A stretch of 64,000 bases of DNA, taken from contig NZ_NXGX01000005.1 of NCBI RefSeq assembly GCF_002844275.1, forward strand, positions 1 to 64,000, given 5' to 3'. The position numbers and the translations under genes are program-made. The stretch is from Thalassospira lohafexi (GTDB lineage: Bacteria; Pseudomonadota; Alphaproteobacteria; Rhodospirillales; Thalassospiraceae). Shown piece after piece: positions 15,802 to 24,544 of the stretch. The notes below the pieces were generated by a model. The model searched no databases. It saw only the letters and a list, made by a program, of their open reading frames with translations, and was not told where the DNA came from. Numbering within the stretch: the stretch's first letter is position 1; each line of letters starts with the position of its first letter.

Positions 15802-18800
15802 ATGCCAAAATCGGTTTTTGCCTATATCTGGCGATATAGCCGCCTGCAACAGATCATCCTGACTTTGGTGACGCTGTTTTCATTTCCGTTTCTGTATTAT
15901 TCCCTCGACCTGCCCAAACTGATCGTCAACGAAGCGATCGGCGGCGCGGGATCACCCTATGACGTTCTCGGGGTCGAACTCGATCAGATCGAATATCTGT
16001 TTGCCCTGTCGGGGATTTTCCTTGCCCTTGTTTTCGTCAATGGCGGGTTCAAATACTTCATCAACGTCTATGTCGGCGTGATGTCCGAAAGACTGTTGCG
16101 CCGGTTGCGTTATAACCTGTTTGAACGGGTATTGCGGTTCCCGTTACCGCATTTTCGCAAAACCAGTCAGGGCGAAATCGTCTCGATGATCACCGCCGAG
16201 GCCGAACCGCTTGGCGGTTTCTTTGGCGAGGCCTTTTCCCTCCCCCTGTATCAGGGCGGTATTCTGGTTACGATTTCGGCCTTTATCTTTATCCAGGACC
16301 CGTTGATGGGCTTGGCGTCCATCGCGTTCTATCCATTGCAGGGATATTTGATCCCGAAATTGCAAAAACGCGTCAATCTGCTGGGTAAGCAGCGGGTACA
16401 AAACGTCCGCCGGATGTCCGAACATATTGGCGAGGCGGTTGGCGGTGCTACCGACATTCGTGCCAACGAAACCCACGGGTTCGAACTCACCCACTTTACC
16501 CAGCGTTTGGGCCGGATTTTTGAAATCCGCAAGGAAATCTATTTCCGCAAATTCTTTATCAAGTTCCTCAATAACTTCATCGCCCAGATCACCCCGTTCT
16601 TCTTCTATTCGATTGGCGGTTATCTGGTGATTATCGGGGACCTGAGTTTCGGCGCACTGGTCGCAGCCCTTGCCGCCTATAAGGATATGTCCGCCCCGTG
16701 GAAGGAACTTCTGGCCTATTATCAACGCCTTGCCGACGCGCGGATTAAATATGACCAGCTCCACGAGCAGTTCGAACTGCCCGATCTGTCATCTGAACAT
16801 CAACTGACCGTGCCGCTGTCACCGCGCCTGAATGGCCCGCTTGATGTGACCGCCCTGTCATGGACTGACGATGACGGAACTCGCGTTGTTGAAAATGTGT
16901 CGTTTAACATGCCCCTTCCGGGAACGGCCCTTCTGACCGGCTCTGCCGACAGTGGCAAATCACAAGTCGCCCGATTGCTGGCACGGATTCTTGACCCGAC
17001 AAGTGGTCGGATCCAGTTCAACGATATGGATGCCACCAATCTTCCGGCGGCCATCATCGGTCAACGTCTGGCCTACATCGGCAGTGATGCCTATCTGTTT
17101 AACGGCAGCATTTCAGATAACCTGCTATATGGCCTGAAACATCGTCCGATCATTGTCGATCAAACAGCCGCCACCAGCGACGAAGCCCCCCAAACGGGTG
17201 ACAATGATAATGCGGTGACACGTGCGGACGAAAAAGACAAAGCCGTTGCCAGCAAGTCCAAAGCATATAACGACATGGTCGAGTTCCCATTGCCGAACTT
17301 TGTCGATCAGATTGATACTTCCGACCCGGCAGACCTGCCATGGCAATTAACCCGCGAGATGTATGACGAGGTTCAGCGATCAGGCAACATTCCCTATGAC
17401 CCGTCGGCGAACTGGATTGACTATGTCGGACCGGGCTTCTCATCGCGCGAAGAATTGCACGGCGAACTGATGCGTCTGCTTGAGGTCGTCGGTCTGGACC
17501 GCGACATCTATCGCATTGGTTTGCAACGCCGCGTTGATCCGGCCGCACATCCCGAACTGGTTGCATCGGTCCTGACCGTCCGACCACGCCTAAAGGAAAT
17601 TCTCGATCAACGGCAATTGTCCGACCTTGTCGAACCCTATGACATTGAAAAATACAACGACAATGCACCGGTGGGCGTGAACCTTGTGTTTGGCACACCG
17701 TCACAAACCCACTTTGAACGGTTTGAGTTCCTGTCTCATCCGTTCATGCAGCAAACCCTGCGCGATACCGGTCTTTATGAACGCATGGTCAGAATGGGCC
17801 GCGAAACACTTGATCTGATGATCGAACTGTTTACCGGCCTGCCCGCAGGACATGAGTTCTTTGACCGCTACAGTTTCGTGTCGGCCGATGAAATTCCCGA
17901 AGTTAAAAACATCCTCAAACGGACCGAAGGCGTTGCCTTTGACGACATCCGCAAAGAAGATCAATTGCATCTTCTCGACGTCGCCATGCAGTTGACACCG
18001 GCTCGTCACCGTCTTCGGGTGATTGATGACGATTTCCGTCAACTGGTGTTGTCTGCACGTCCTAAATTCCACGAAAACCTGCCAGAATCACTGGCACAAT
18101 TCATCGACTTCTTTGATGGCGATGGCTACACCCCGGCCGCACCGATCCTCGATAACTTGCTGTTTGGTCGCTTTGCCTATGGCCGTGCAAATTCCGAAGA
18201 ACGCGTTGGCGAAGTCCTGTTTGAAATCGCCCATGAAGGCGGTCTTTACGAAGAACTTGTGGCCCTTGGCCTTGAAAGTCAGGTCGGCGTTGGCGGCAGC
18301 CGCGTCTCACAAACCCTGCGTCAGAAAATCGCCCTTGTCCGCGCCCTGATCAAAAATCCTGATCTGCTGGTGGTTGACGAAGGCCTGTCTGCGCTGGACC
18401 GTGAAACGCGCGAAAACGTCATCGCCTATCTCACCGGACAGAATGACAACACCAGTCTTCTGTGGGTGGATGGTGATGATAACGATAATGAAAAGTTCGA
18501 TGCTTTACTGCATATGTCGAACGGAAAACTGGTTAAGCGCCGTGGTCAGTCATCAGACGATCAAACGCCTGACATCACCGAATCCGACGAAGAAACGACT
18601 GTCGCCGATGGTGACATTGATCAGGAAGTCCGCCTGCTTCGCACCATTCCGCTGTTTGCCGGGCTTGATGCAAGTGTGGTCAAACTCCTCGCCTTTACCA
18701 GCCCGCGCCTGACCTTCAAACATGGTGAGGTTCTGGTCAAACAGGGCGATCCCGGTGATGCCGCCTATATCGTCATTTCCGGTCGTGGTGAAATCTGGCT

Positions 18801-19059
18801 GACCACCGACGAAATGCAAACCGTAAAACTGCGCGATGTGAACCCCAAGGAAGTCATCGGCGAAATCGCCCTTCTGGTCGATGCCCCCCGGTCCGCAACC
18901 ATTCGTGCGGTCGAGGACATGACGGTGCTGAAACTCGACAAGGCGGAATTCCTTGGTCTGGTCAGACAGGATCAGGCGGTTGCCATTCAGTTGATCCGTG
19001 TTCTCGCTGACCGTCTCGACCAAACCACCAAACAGCTCAGCAGCAAAAACAACGATTAG
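15802..19059 (+). CDS. ABC exporter-like protein with split ATPase and C-terminal cNMP domain
   Basis: 1085 residues. Residues 15-300 form an ABC exporter transmembrane domain (six helices, with intracellular-loop segments such as LRRLRYNLFERVLRFPLPHF and AEAEPLGGF). The ATPase starts normally: Walker A GSADSGKS is at 380-387. The Q-loop glutamine position is Ser428 (YIGSDAYLFNGS). After SISDNLLYG (436-444) about 335 residues of unknown sequence intervene before the second ATPase half. There the signature LSGGQ is replaced by VSQTL (835-839), Walker B DLLVVDE is at 854-860, the D-loop SALD is at 863-866 and the H-loop His is missing (LLWVDGDD). Residues 943-1075 are a CAP-type cyclic-nucleotide domain with a canonical phosphate cassette, GEIALLVDAPRSAT (1020-1033). 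A self-contained transporter or sensor is inferred; the substrate is unknown. Confidence 0.85.
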   Translation: MPKSVFAYIWRYSRLQQIILTLVTLFSFPFLYYSLDLPKLIVNEAIGGAGSPYDVLGVELDQIEYLFALSGIFLALVFVNGGFKYFINVYVGVMSERLLRRLRYNLFERVLRFPLPHFRKTSQGEIVSMITAEAEPLGGFFGEAFSLPLYQGGILVTISAFIFIQDPLMGLASIAFYPLQGYLIPKLQKRVNLLGKQRVQNVRRMSEHIGEAVGGATDIRANETHGFELTHFTQRLGRIFEIRKEIYFRKFFIKFLNNFIAQITPFFFYSIGGYLVIIGDLSFGALVAALAAYKDMSAPWKELLAYYQRLADARIKYDQLHEQFELPDLSSEHQLTVPLSPRLNGPLDVTALSWTDDDGTRVVENVSFNMPLPGTALLTGSADSGKSQVARLLARILDPTSGRIQFNDMDATNLPAAIIGQRLAYIGSDAYLFNGSISDNLLYGLKHRPIIVDQTAATSDEAPQTGDNDNAVTRADEKDKAVASKSKAYNDMVEFPLPNFVDQIDTSDPADLPWQLTREMYDEVQRSGNIPYDPSANWIDYVGPGFSSREELHGELMRLLEVVGLDRDIYRIGLQRRVDPAAHPELVASVLTVRPRLKEILDQRQLSDLVEPYDIEKYNDNAPVGVNLVFGTPSQTHFERFEFLSHPFMQQTLRDTGLYERMVRMGRETLDLMIELFTGLPAGHEFFDRYSFVSADEIPEVKNILKRTEGVAFDDIRKEDQLHLLDVAMQLTPARHRLRVIDDDFRQLVLSARPKFHENLPESLAQFIDFFDGDGYTPAAPILDNLLFGRFAYGRANSEERVGEVLFEIAHEGGLYEELVALGLESQVGVGGSRVSQTLRQKIALVRALIKNPDLLVVDEGLSALDRETRENVIAYLTGQNDNTSLLWVDGDDNDNEKFDALLHMSNGKLVKRRGQSSDDQTPDITESDEETTVADGDIDQEVRLLRTIPLFAGLDASVVKLLAFTSPRLTFKHGEVLVKQGDPGDAAYIVISGRGEIWLTTDEMQTVKLRDVNPKEVIGEIALLVDAPRSATIRAVEDMTVLKLDKAEFLGLVRQDQAVAIQLIRVLADRLDQTTKQLSSKNND

Positions 19060-19108
19060 GGCTCAACACGTCACGTCAGAGCCAAACACCAGATAGACTA
19101 CATTTATC

Positions 19109-19147
19109 ATAAACCGGATCGGCACTTTGATCCGGTTTATTGCTTTT
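19109..19147 (+). terminator. Rho-independent terminator of the ABC-cNMP gene
   Basis: ATAAACCGGATC (19109-19120) pairs perfectly with GATCCGGTTTAT (19129-19140), with an 8-base loop, then TGCTTTT. It lies 50 bases after the ABC stop. Confidence 0.85.
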
Positions 19148-19174
19148 CACCCAAAGAAACACATCTGTCATTTC

Positions 19175-19420
19175 ATGAATAAAATCGCATCCATCCTGAT
19201 TGCCGCCCTGTTTGCCATCGTCATGCTTGGCGGGTTTATCGCCCTACTGGGCGGCAGTATCTTGGGCGGATTGATGTTTCTGATCGGCATCCCCTTTGCC
19301 TTTCCGATGTCAACCAGCATCGTCGTGCTGTTCTTTGCCGTGATCATTGTCCGGACTGTCATGGAAAAACGCCGTCAGAAACGCGAAATGCAGAAATACC
19401 TGAAATCCTCAGACGACTGA
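19175..19420 (+). CDS. Small two-helix membrane protein
   Basis: 81 residues starting MNKIASILIAAL; an in-frame TTG at 19127 falls inside the terminator hairpin, so it is rejected. Two hydrophobic helices (about 5-35 and 38-62) are followed by a basic, charged tail (EKRRQKREMQKYLKSSDD) that should face the cytoplasm. No clear ribosome site is seen and no family is recognised. It follows the terminator by 28 bases, so it would need its own promoter or read-through. Confidence 0.55.
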   Translation: MNKIASILIAALFAIVMLGGFIALLGGSILGGLMFLIGIPFAFPMSTSIVVLFFAVIIVRTVMEKRRQKREMQKYLKSSDD

Positions 19421-19600
19421 TTCCCCTGTGTTTCACGCCTCTGGCAGAAGAAACATTCCTATTTCACCGGCATCAGCCAAAAAAAACGCATCATTTGGCA
19501 CGCACTTCGGACACCTCCTCTTGCCACGCCCTGATAGCTTCCTTGCAGTTCAACAAACAAGCTGGTCGCAAATGCGTCAGCCCGTTTCAAGGAGGTTCCG

Positions 19601-21088
19601 ATGTCGGCACAATCAAAAGAACAGCGTTGCGTATCCCTAAGCCAGCTCGCTGATCTGCGCCTGCTGCGTGAACATGCGTACATTGATGGCCGCTGGTGCT
19701 CGGCCGACAACCTTCAGGTTATCGAAGTCACCAACCCGTTCGATGGCAGCTTCATCGGCACCGTCCCGAACATGAGCATCTTTGAAACCCGCAAAGCCAT
19801 TGCCGCGGCCAAGGAAGCCTTCCCGGCATGGTCGGCCATGCTGCCACAGGACCGCGCAAGCGCACTTCGCCGCTGGCATGATCTTCTGATCGAAAACAAA
19901 GAAGACTTGGCCCTTCTGATGACGCTTGAACAGGGCAAACCCATCAATGAATCGCGCGGCGAAATTGACTACGCCGCAAGCTTCATCGATTTCTACGCCG
20001 AAGAAGCCAAACGCGTGAACGTCGAAAACATCACGTCCCACCTGCCGGGCCGCAACATGTCGGTCAAACGCGAAGCCATCGGTGTGACGGCTGCCGTCAC
20101 ACCATGGAACTTCCCGTGCGCGATGATCACACGCAAAGCCGCCGCCGCCTTGGCTGCGGGCTGCACCATGATTGTCCGCCCGGCAACCGAAACCCCGTTT
20201 TCCGCAACCGCCTTGGCCGAACTGGCTGAACGTGCGGGCATTCCGGCAGGCGTCTTTAACGTTGTCACCGGTGATCCGAACCCGGTTGTTGGCGAACTGT
20301 GCGGCAGTACAGATGTCCGCGCCCTGTCGTTTACCGGCTCAACCGAAGTCGGCCGGCTGTTGCTGTCACAAGGGGCCCAGACGATCAAGAAAATGTCGAT
20401 GGAACTCGGCGGTCATGCACCGTTCATCCTGTTTGATGATGTCGATCTTGACGAAGCCGTCGCCCATGCGATCAACGCCAAATTCGCCACCAGCGGTCAG
20501 GATTGCCTTGCGGCAAACCGCATCTTTGTCCAGCGCGGCATCTATGACGAATTCCTCGACAAATATGCCAAGGCAATTGGGCAATTGCGGGTTGGCAACG
20601 GCATTGAAGAACATGTCGAAATCGGCCCGCTGATGCATGACCGTGCGGTTGGCAAATGTGAAGAACATGTTGCTGATGCACGTGCCAAAGGTGCACGCGT
20701 TCTGACCGGTGGCAAGAAAATGGGCGGACTGTTCTATGCCCCGACCCTGCTTGCCGATGTCACCGATGACATGCAAATATATCGCGAAGAAACATTCGGC
20801 CCGGTCGCACCTGTCATGCCCTTTGACACCGAGGATGAGGTCATCGCACAGGCCAATGACAGCGAATATGGTCTGGCGGCATATCTGTTTACCAACGATC
20901 ATGACCGCGCAAACCGGGTATCAAACGCGCTTGAATACGGTATGGTTGCGCTTAACTGCGTAAAAATTACCGGCGCCCCGGTTCCGTTTGGCGGCGTCAA
21001 GCAATCTGGTCTGGGCCGCGAAGGGTCGCGCCATGGCCTCGAAGAATTCACTGAACTCAAATACGTCTGCGCTGCGTTTAAACAGTAA
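19601..21088 (+). CDS. doeC: Aldehyde dehydrogenase of ectoine catabolism (DoeC/Ssd-like)
   Basis: 495 residues, ALDH superfamily, succinate-semialdehyde dehydrogenase branch. AAGGAGG precedes the ATG by 5 bases. Catalytic features are the NAD-binding GSTEVGRLL, the general-base Glu in MELGGHAPF, the nucleophile Cys in SGQDCLAANR and ETFGPVAPVMPF near the end. In ectoine clusters this enzyme (called ssd or doeC) oxidises aspartate-semialdehyde to aspartate, the last step from diaminobutyrate. That role is inferred from the adjacent aminotransferase and the nearby ueh/eut/doe genes. GabD of GABA catabolism is the alternative. Confidence 0.75.
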   Translation: MSAQSKEQRCVSLSQLADLRLLREHAYIDGRWCSADNLQVIEVTNPFDGSFIGTVPNMSIFETRKAIAAAKEAFPAWSAMLPQDRASALRRWHDLLIENKEDLALLMTLEQGKPINESRGEIDYAASFIDFYAEEAKRVNVENITSHLPGRNMSVKREAIGVTAAVTPWNFPCAMITRKAAAALAAGCTMIVRPATETPFSATALAELAERAGIPAGVFNVVTGDPNPVVGELCGSTDVRALSFTGSTEVGRLLLSQGAQTIKKMSMELGGHAPFILFDDVDLDEAVAHAINAKFATSGQDCLAANRIFVQRGIYDEFLDKYAKAIGQLRVGNGIEEHVEIGPLMHDRAVGKCEEHVADARAKGARVLTGGKKMGGLFYAPTLLADVTDDMQIYREETFGPVAPVMPFDTEDEVIAQANDSEYGLAAYLFTNDHDRANRVSNALEYGMVALNCVKITGAPVPFGGVKQSGLGREGSRHGLEEFTELKYVCAAFKQ

Positions 21089-21130
21089 CGCGCGCCTCAG
21101 ACACCACCGCATTCACATGGGAGAACAACA

Positions 21131-22531
21131 ATGAATGTCATCAAAAACACCACGGCCGACCTGCAGGAAATGGACCGGGCGCACTTCATGCACCCGTCGA
21201 CCCACATGCGCCAGCATGCCGATGGGGAAACCCCCAACCGCATCATCAACGGCGGCAAGGGTATTTACATCCATGACACCGAAGGCCGCGAAAGCCTCGA
21301 TGCCTTCGCGGGCCTTTACTGTGTGAACGTCGGTTATGGCCGAACCGAAATTGCCGATGCGATCTATGCCCAGGCCAAGGAACTGGCTTATTACCACACC
21401 TATGTCGGGCACGGGAACGAGCCGGTCATTCGCCTGTCAGAGCGCATCATCAAAAGTGCGCCCGAAGGCATGCAGCGCGTCTATTACGGCATGTCCGGAT
21501 CGGATGCCAACGAAACCAACATCAAACTGATCTGGTATTACAACAACATCCGCGGCCTGCCGCAGAAGAAGAAAATCATCTCGCGCTGGCGCGGCTATCA
21601 CGGCTCCGGGATCATGACCGGCAGCCTGACCGGCCTTGCTGCCTTCCACAATGCGTTTGATCTGCCGCGTGCGCCGATCTTGCACACCACCTGCCCGCAC
21701 CATTACTGGAATGCAGAAGCCGGTGAAACCGAGGCCGAATTTGCCAAACGCTGTGCAGACGATCTGGAAAAAATGATCCTGCGCGAAGGTCCTGAAACCG
21801 TTGCTGCCTTCATCGGCGAGCCGGTCATGGGCACGGGCGGCATCATCACCCCGCCAGAAGGCTACTGGGCCGCCATTCAGGCCGTCCTGAACAAATACGA
21901 CGTGCTTCTGGTCGCTGACGAAGTTGTCACTGCCTTTGGCCGTACCGGGTCTTACTTCGGCTCCATGCATTACGACATGAAACCGGACCTGATCACGATT
22001 GCCAAGGGTGTCTCGTCGGGCTACCTGCCGCTGTCGGGTGTGATTGTTGGCGAACGTGTGTGGAAAGTACTCGAACAGGGTTCCGACAAAATGGGCCCAA
22101 TCGGCCACGGCTGGACCTATTCGGCCCATCCGGTCTGTGCCGCGGCTGCCAATGCCAACCTTGATATTGTCGATGGTGAAAACCTGACCGGCAATTCGGC
22201 CGAAACCGGTGGCTACATGCAAAAACGCATGCGTGAAACCTTTAGCGACCATCCGCTGGTCGGCGAAGCACGCGGTGTTGGCCTGATGGCTGCCCTTGAA
22301 TTCGTTGCCGATAAAACCAAAAAAGAACGGTTTGATCCGAATGCGAAAATCGGTCCGCGCGTCTCGGCCGCCTGCCTTGAACGTGGCATGATTGCCCGTG
22401 CGATGCCGCATGGCGACATCCTTGGCTTTGCACCGCCGCTGTGCATCACCAAGACCGAAGTCGACAAAGTCATCGATATTGCCAAACAGGCTGTTGATGC
22501 GGTTGCCGACGAAGTTGCCGCAGGCAAATAA
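21131..22531 (+). CDS. doeD: Class III aminotransferase of ectoine catabolism (DoeD/Atf-like)
   Basis: 466 residues. A PLP-dependent fold-type I class III aminotransferase with the PLP-phosphate loop YYGMSGSDANETNIK, the ring-binding Asp in LLVADEVVTAFGRTG and the Schiff-base Lys in ITIAKGVSSGYLPLSG. It lies 42 bases after doeC with GGGAG before the ATG, so the two are co-transcribed. In ectoine degradation it would move the 4-amino group of L-2,4-diaminobutyrate to an oxoacid, giving aspartate-semialdehyde for DoeC. GABA- or putrescine-pyruvate transaminase is possible on sequence alone; the neighbourhood favours ectoine. Confidence 0.75.
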   Translation: MNVIKNTTADLQEMDRAHFMHPSTHMRQHADGETPNRIINGGKGIYIHDTEGRESLDAFAGLYCVNVGYGRTEIADAIYAQAKELAYYHTYVGHGNEPVIRLSERIIKSAPEGMQRVYYGMSGSDANETNIKLIWYYNNIRGLPQKKKIISRWRGYHGSGIMTGSLTGLAAFHNAFDLPRAPILHTTCPHHYWNAEAGETEAEFAKRCADDLEKMILREGPETVAAFIGEPVMGTGGIITPPEGYWAAIQAVLNKYDVLLVADEVVTAFGRTGSYFGSMHYDMKPDLITIAKGVSSGYLPLSGVIVGERVWKVLEQGSDKMGPIGHGWTYSAHPVCAAAANANLDIVDGENLTGNSAETGGYMQKRMRETFSDHPLVGEARGVGLMAALEFVADKTKKERFDPNAKIGPRVSAACLERGMIARAMPHGDILGFAPPLCITKTEVDKVIDIAKQAVDAVADEVAAGK

Positions 22532-22572
22532 TCGCGCCGCAACGTGATGTGACATAAACGTCCACGATTTGA

Positions 22573-22605
22573 AGGGGCCGGTCATCTGATCGGCCCCTGT
22601 CTTTA
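22573..22605 (+). terminator. Terminator after doeD
   Basis: AGGGGCCG (22573-22580) pairs with CGGCCCCT (22591-22598), followed by TGTCTTT. It lies between convergent doeD and the small secreted-protein gene. Confidence 0.65.
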
Positions 22606-22609
22606 TGGA

Positions 22610-23032
22610 TTAATCGCAGGTTGACTGATACACCCGGCGGCGATTATCGCCTTTCCCAATTTCGACATCCAGCGAATACGCATGGCACGTTTTGACATAC
22701 TCATCGTTCTTCCAGACTTCGACGGTAATATGTTGCCATGTGCTATCAAGTGACGAAGTACCGCCCTTGTGCCAAAACTTGGTTACCAAGAGTTCCGTAT
22801 TTCCAACACCATTATAGGCATTCTGGATGGATAGCTCCCGTGAATTGGAAAGCGTCTCAGCCACAGTTGTTTTTTCGCTATCGGTTGATTTCAGTGCAAG
22901 CTGTGTCGCACTAATGGCCTGATAATCCGTTGCCGTACCAACATGTACGTTGCTGAAATCTCCGGCCTCAGCCGGGACCATGAAAACCCCGAAGACCAGA
23001 AAAAATATCGACGTCGCTACAAATTTTAGCAT
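22610..23032 (-). CDS. Small secreted protein of unknown function (1)
   Basis: 140 residues. The start at 23032 gives a clean signal peptide (MLKFVATSIFFLVFGVFMVP, cleavage after AEA) and has AGGAAG just upstream; the longer frame from 23134 does not. The mature part of about 117 residues has two cysteines, TCHAYSL near residue 116 and STCD at the extreme C-terminus, which could form a disulfide. It has a beta-rich, Trp-containing pattern (WQHITVEVWKNDEYVKTC). No family is recognised. The next gene encodes a similarly built protein. Confidence 0.7.
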   Translation of the reverse strand: MLKFVATSIFFLVFGVFMVPAEAGDFSNVHVGTATDYQAISATQLALKSTDSEKTTVAETLSNSRELSIQNAYNGVGNTELLVTKFWHKGGTSSLDSTWQHITVEVWKNDEYVKTCHAYSLDVEIGKGDNRRRVYQSTCD

Positions 23033-23136
23033 CCTGCTTCCTTTCAAAATGGAACTCGGATTACTGACGCCAACTGTGTTTGATTGTGAAACTTGGCAGA
23101 TGAGTTTCCGCCGACAAACAATCGGAAATTTCATCG

Positions 23137-23172
23137 ATAAAAAAGCAAAGGCCGACTTTTAATCGGCCTTTG
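23137..23172 (-). terminator. Terminator of the second secreted-protein gene
   Basis: CAAAGGCCGA (23146-23155) pairs with TCGGCCTTTG (23163-23172). On the minus strand it is followed by a run of Us (23139-23144 region). It separates the two small secreted-protein genes into independent units. Confidence 0.75.
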
Positions 23173-23205
23173 TTCTGTGCCTGAGCAAGATCGTTATCGG
23201 CCTTT

Positions 23206-23619
23206 CTAGCAATCAGTAACGTATTTACCGTTTTTGCCTTTGGTCGACGAAACCGTGCAAGACCCGATCTGGCTGCCCGATGAATTGATGATATTCAGCT
23301 TGATCTCGGCACCATCGCCCTCAGACCACCAGATACCGCCCCCGGAACCAATAAGGTTCAGCGTGGTCGAAGAACTGCTGGGGATTGCGGAAACGATTGT
23401 CGCATTGTCGGCATTGCTGAGCGCTGATTTGACGGTAACGCCTGCTTTATCGGGCGACTTCTCGCCCCATTCAGCCGGGCTCATCGACACCCCATTGGGC
23501 GACAGAACCTCGGCATTCGCCGACGTCATAAACGTCCCCAACAGCACGAACGCCATCATCACTGCGGGGAACAGAATATCCCGCAGCGCTTGAGAAAGAT
23601 TAAAATCATTCACAGCCAT
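23206..23619 (-). CDS. Small secreted protein of unknown function (2)
   Basis: 137 residues. The start at 23619 has a purine-rich AGGAAAGGA directly upstream; the longer frame from 23679 is rejected. A hydrophobic signal sequence with a long n-region ends at SANA (about 36). The mature part is Ser/Gly/Asn-rich (SSSSTTLNLIGSGGGIWWSEGDG) and ends in a cysteine pair, SCTVSSTKGKNGKYVTDC. The same end pattern (Cys, basic loop, C-terminal Cys) occurs in the neighbour at 22610, so the two may be distant paralogues. No function can be assigned. Confidence 0.7.
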   Translation of the reverse strand: MAVNDFNLSQALRDILFPAVMMAFVLLGTFMTSANAEVLSPNGVSMSPAEWGEKSPDKAGVTVKSALSNADNATIVSAIPSSSSTTLNLIGSGGGIWWSEGDGAEIKLNIINSSGSQIGSCTVSSTKGKNGKYVTDC

Positions 23620-23655
23620 TTCCTTTCCTATGTGGTGTGACAGCACCCGATCACA

Positions 23656-23688
23656 TGACGTAAACAGGTGGCTCCACATCTGACGTAA
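23656..23688. repeat. Direct repeat TGACGTAA upstream of a secreted-protein gene
   Basis: TGACGTAA occurs at 23656-23663 and 23681-23688, exactly 25 bases apart, 37-69 bases upstream of the start at 23619. The spacing places the copies on nearly the same helix face, as in regulator half-site pairs. No regulator is identified. Confidence 0.4.
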
Positions 23689-23743
23689 GGCGCGCCCGGC
23701 TGTGATAAGTGTGCGCCGTTACAGGCGACCAAAAGACGGCAAA

Positions 23744-24355
23744 TCAGGGCGGAAATCCAAATGCGGTAACGGCATCCTCGATCCGTTGCCCCATATCATC
23801 TTTTTCCAGGACAACCGGCCCTTTGCAGAAATAACCAAGCTGAATACTGCTGGTCAGCATATTTAGGAAAAGCTCGGCAAACTGGCGCGGCGCAATCACG
23901 CGCAGATGTGCCGGCAAATGGATCTGCGTGACCAGCTTGGTTGCCGTTTGATACGTCGCTTCTGGCCCGGCATCCCAAAAAATTTCTCCCAGCTCCGGAT
24001 GGGTCGGTGTGCGTGCAACCACATAGCGATGCACGTTCATCACCGGTGCCCGCAAGATACCGTCAGCAAACGCCTCGGCAATGGCAAGAAGGGTCTTGCG
24101 CGGATTGTGCGGCCAGACCATCACGCCCTCAAGCGGATCACGGGCGCGTTCACATAACCACGCCACCATTGCGCGTTCCAACCCCGTCTTGTCGCCAAAA
24201 TAGCGGTAAATGGTCGCCTTCGAAGTTCCCGCCCGCGCCGCAATCCGATCCACCGCCGTACGGTCGTCGCGCATATCGAGCATTTCATGTGCTGCGGCCT
24301 CAAGAATCCGGGACCGGCGTTCGACCTGTTTTGGTGTTGGGTTTTCTGGGGACAT
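23744..24355 (-). CDS. TetR/AcrR-family repressor
   Basis: 203 residues from the ATG at 24355 (AAGGAAG 8 bases upstream); an in-frame ATG at 24394 lacks a ribosome site. The N-terminal helix-turn-helix is diagnostic (RILEAAAHEMLDM, then VDRIAARAGTSKATIYRYFGDKTGLERAMVAW). The C-terminal ligand domain is not recognisable. It is divergent from the 24606 membrane-protein gene, and a perfect 19-bp palindrome lies in that promoter region, so repression of the neighbour and of itself is likely. Confidence 0.9.
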   Translation of the reverse strand: MSPENPTPKQVERRSRILEAAAHEMLDMRDDRTAVDRIAARAGTSKATIYRYFGDKTGLERAMVAWLCERARDPLEGVMVWPHNPRKTLLAIAEAFADGILRAPVMNVHRYVVARTPTHPELGEIFWDAGPEATYQTATKLVTQIHLPAHLRVIAPRQFAELFLNMLTSSIQLGYFCKGPVVLEKDDMGQRIEDAVTAFGFPP

Positions 24356-24544
24356 ATGGCCGACTTCCTTGTCTGTGGCATCGTTCAAGTACATTGATCG
24401 AATATTTTCATCTTACGACACAGCATTCCCCGCCCAAAGACTCTGCTTTCGGCCAGGCGAAACCAGCGACTTTCGTTTTCCGGGCCTATCGTTTTGGTGT
24501 GCCATATAGATGGTTCAACCATAATTTTTCATTTGTCAAAAAAT

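Noticed and set aside
15802..19059. ABC protein as the type I exporter for the RTX proteins
   Set aside because: It lacks the C39-like N-domain often seen in such exporters, has a degenerate ATPase and no HlyD/TolC partner, and lies 8 kb away.
19496..19511. Possible sigma-54 promoter before doeC (TGGCAC at the -24 position)
   Set aside because: The -12 element reads TCGG instead of TTGC, so the match is too poor.
19601..22531. Naming the dehydrogenase/aminotransferase pair gabD/gabT
   Set aside because: Sequence alone allows it, but the nearby complete ectoine set makes the doeC/doeD roles more likely; kept as the alternative.
21437..22585. Minus-strand frame of 382 codons opposite doeD
   Set aside because: Fully antisense to an aminotransferase with clear catalytic motifs; the frame stays open because of codon bias.
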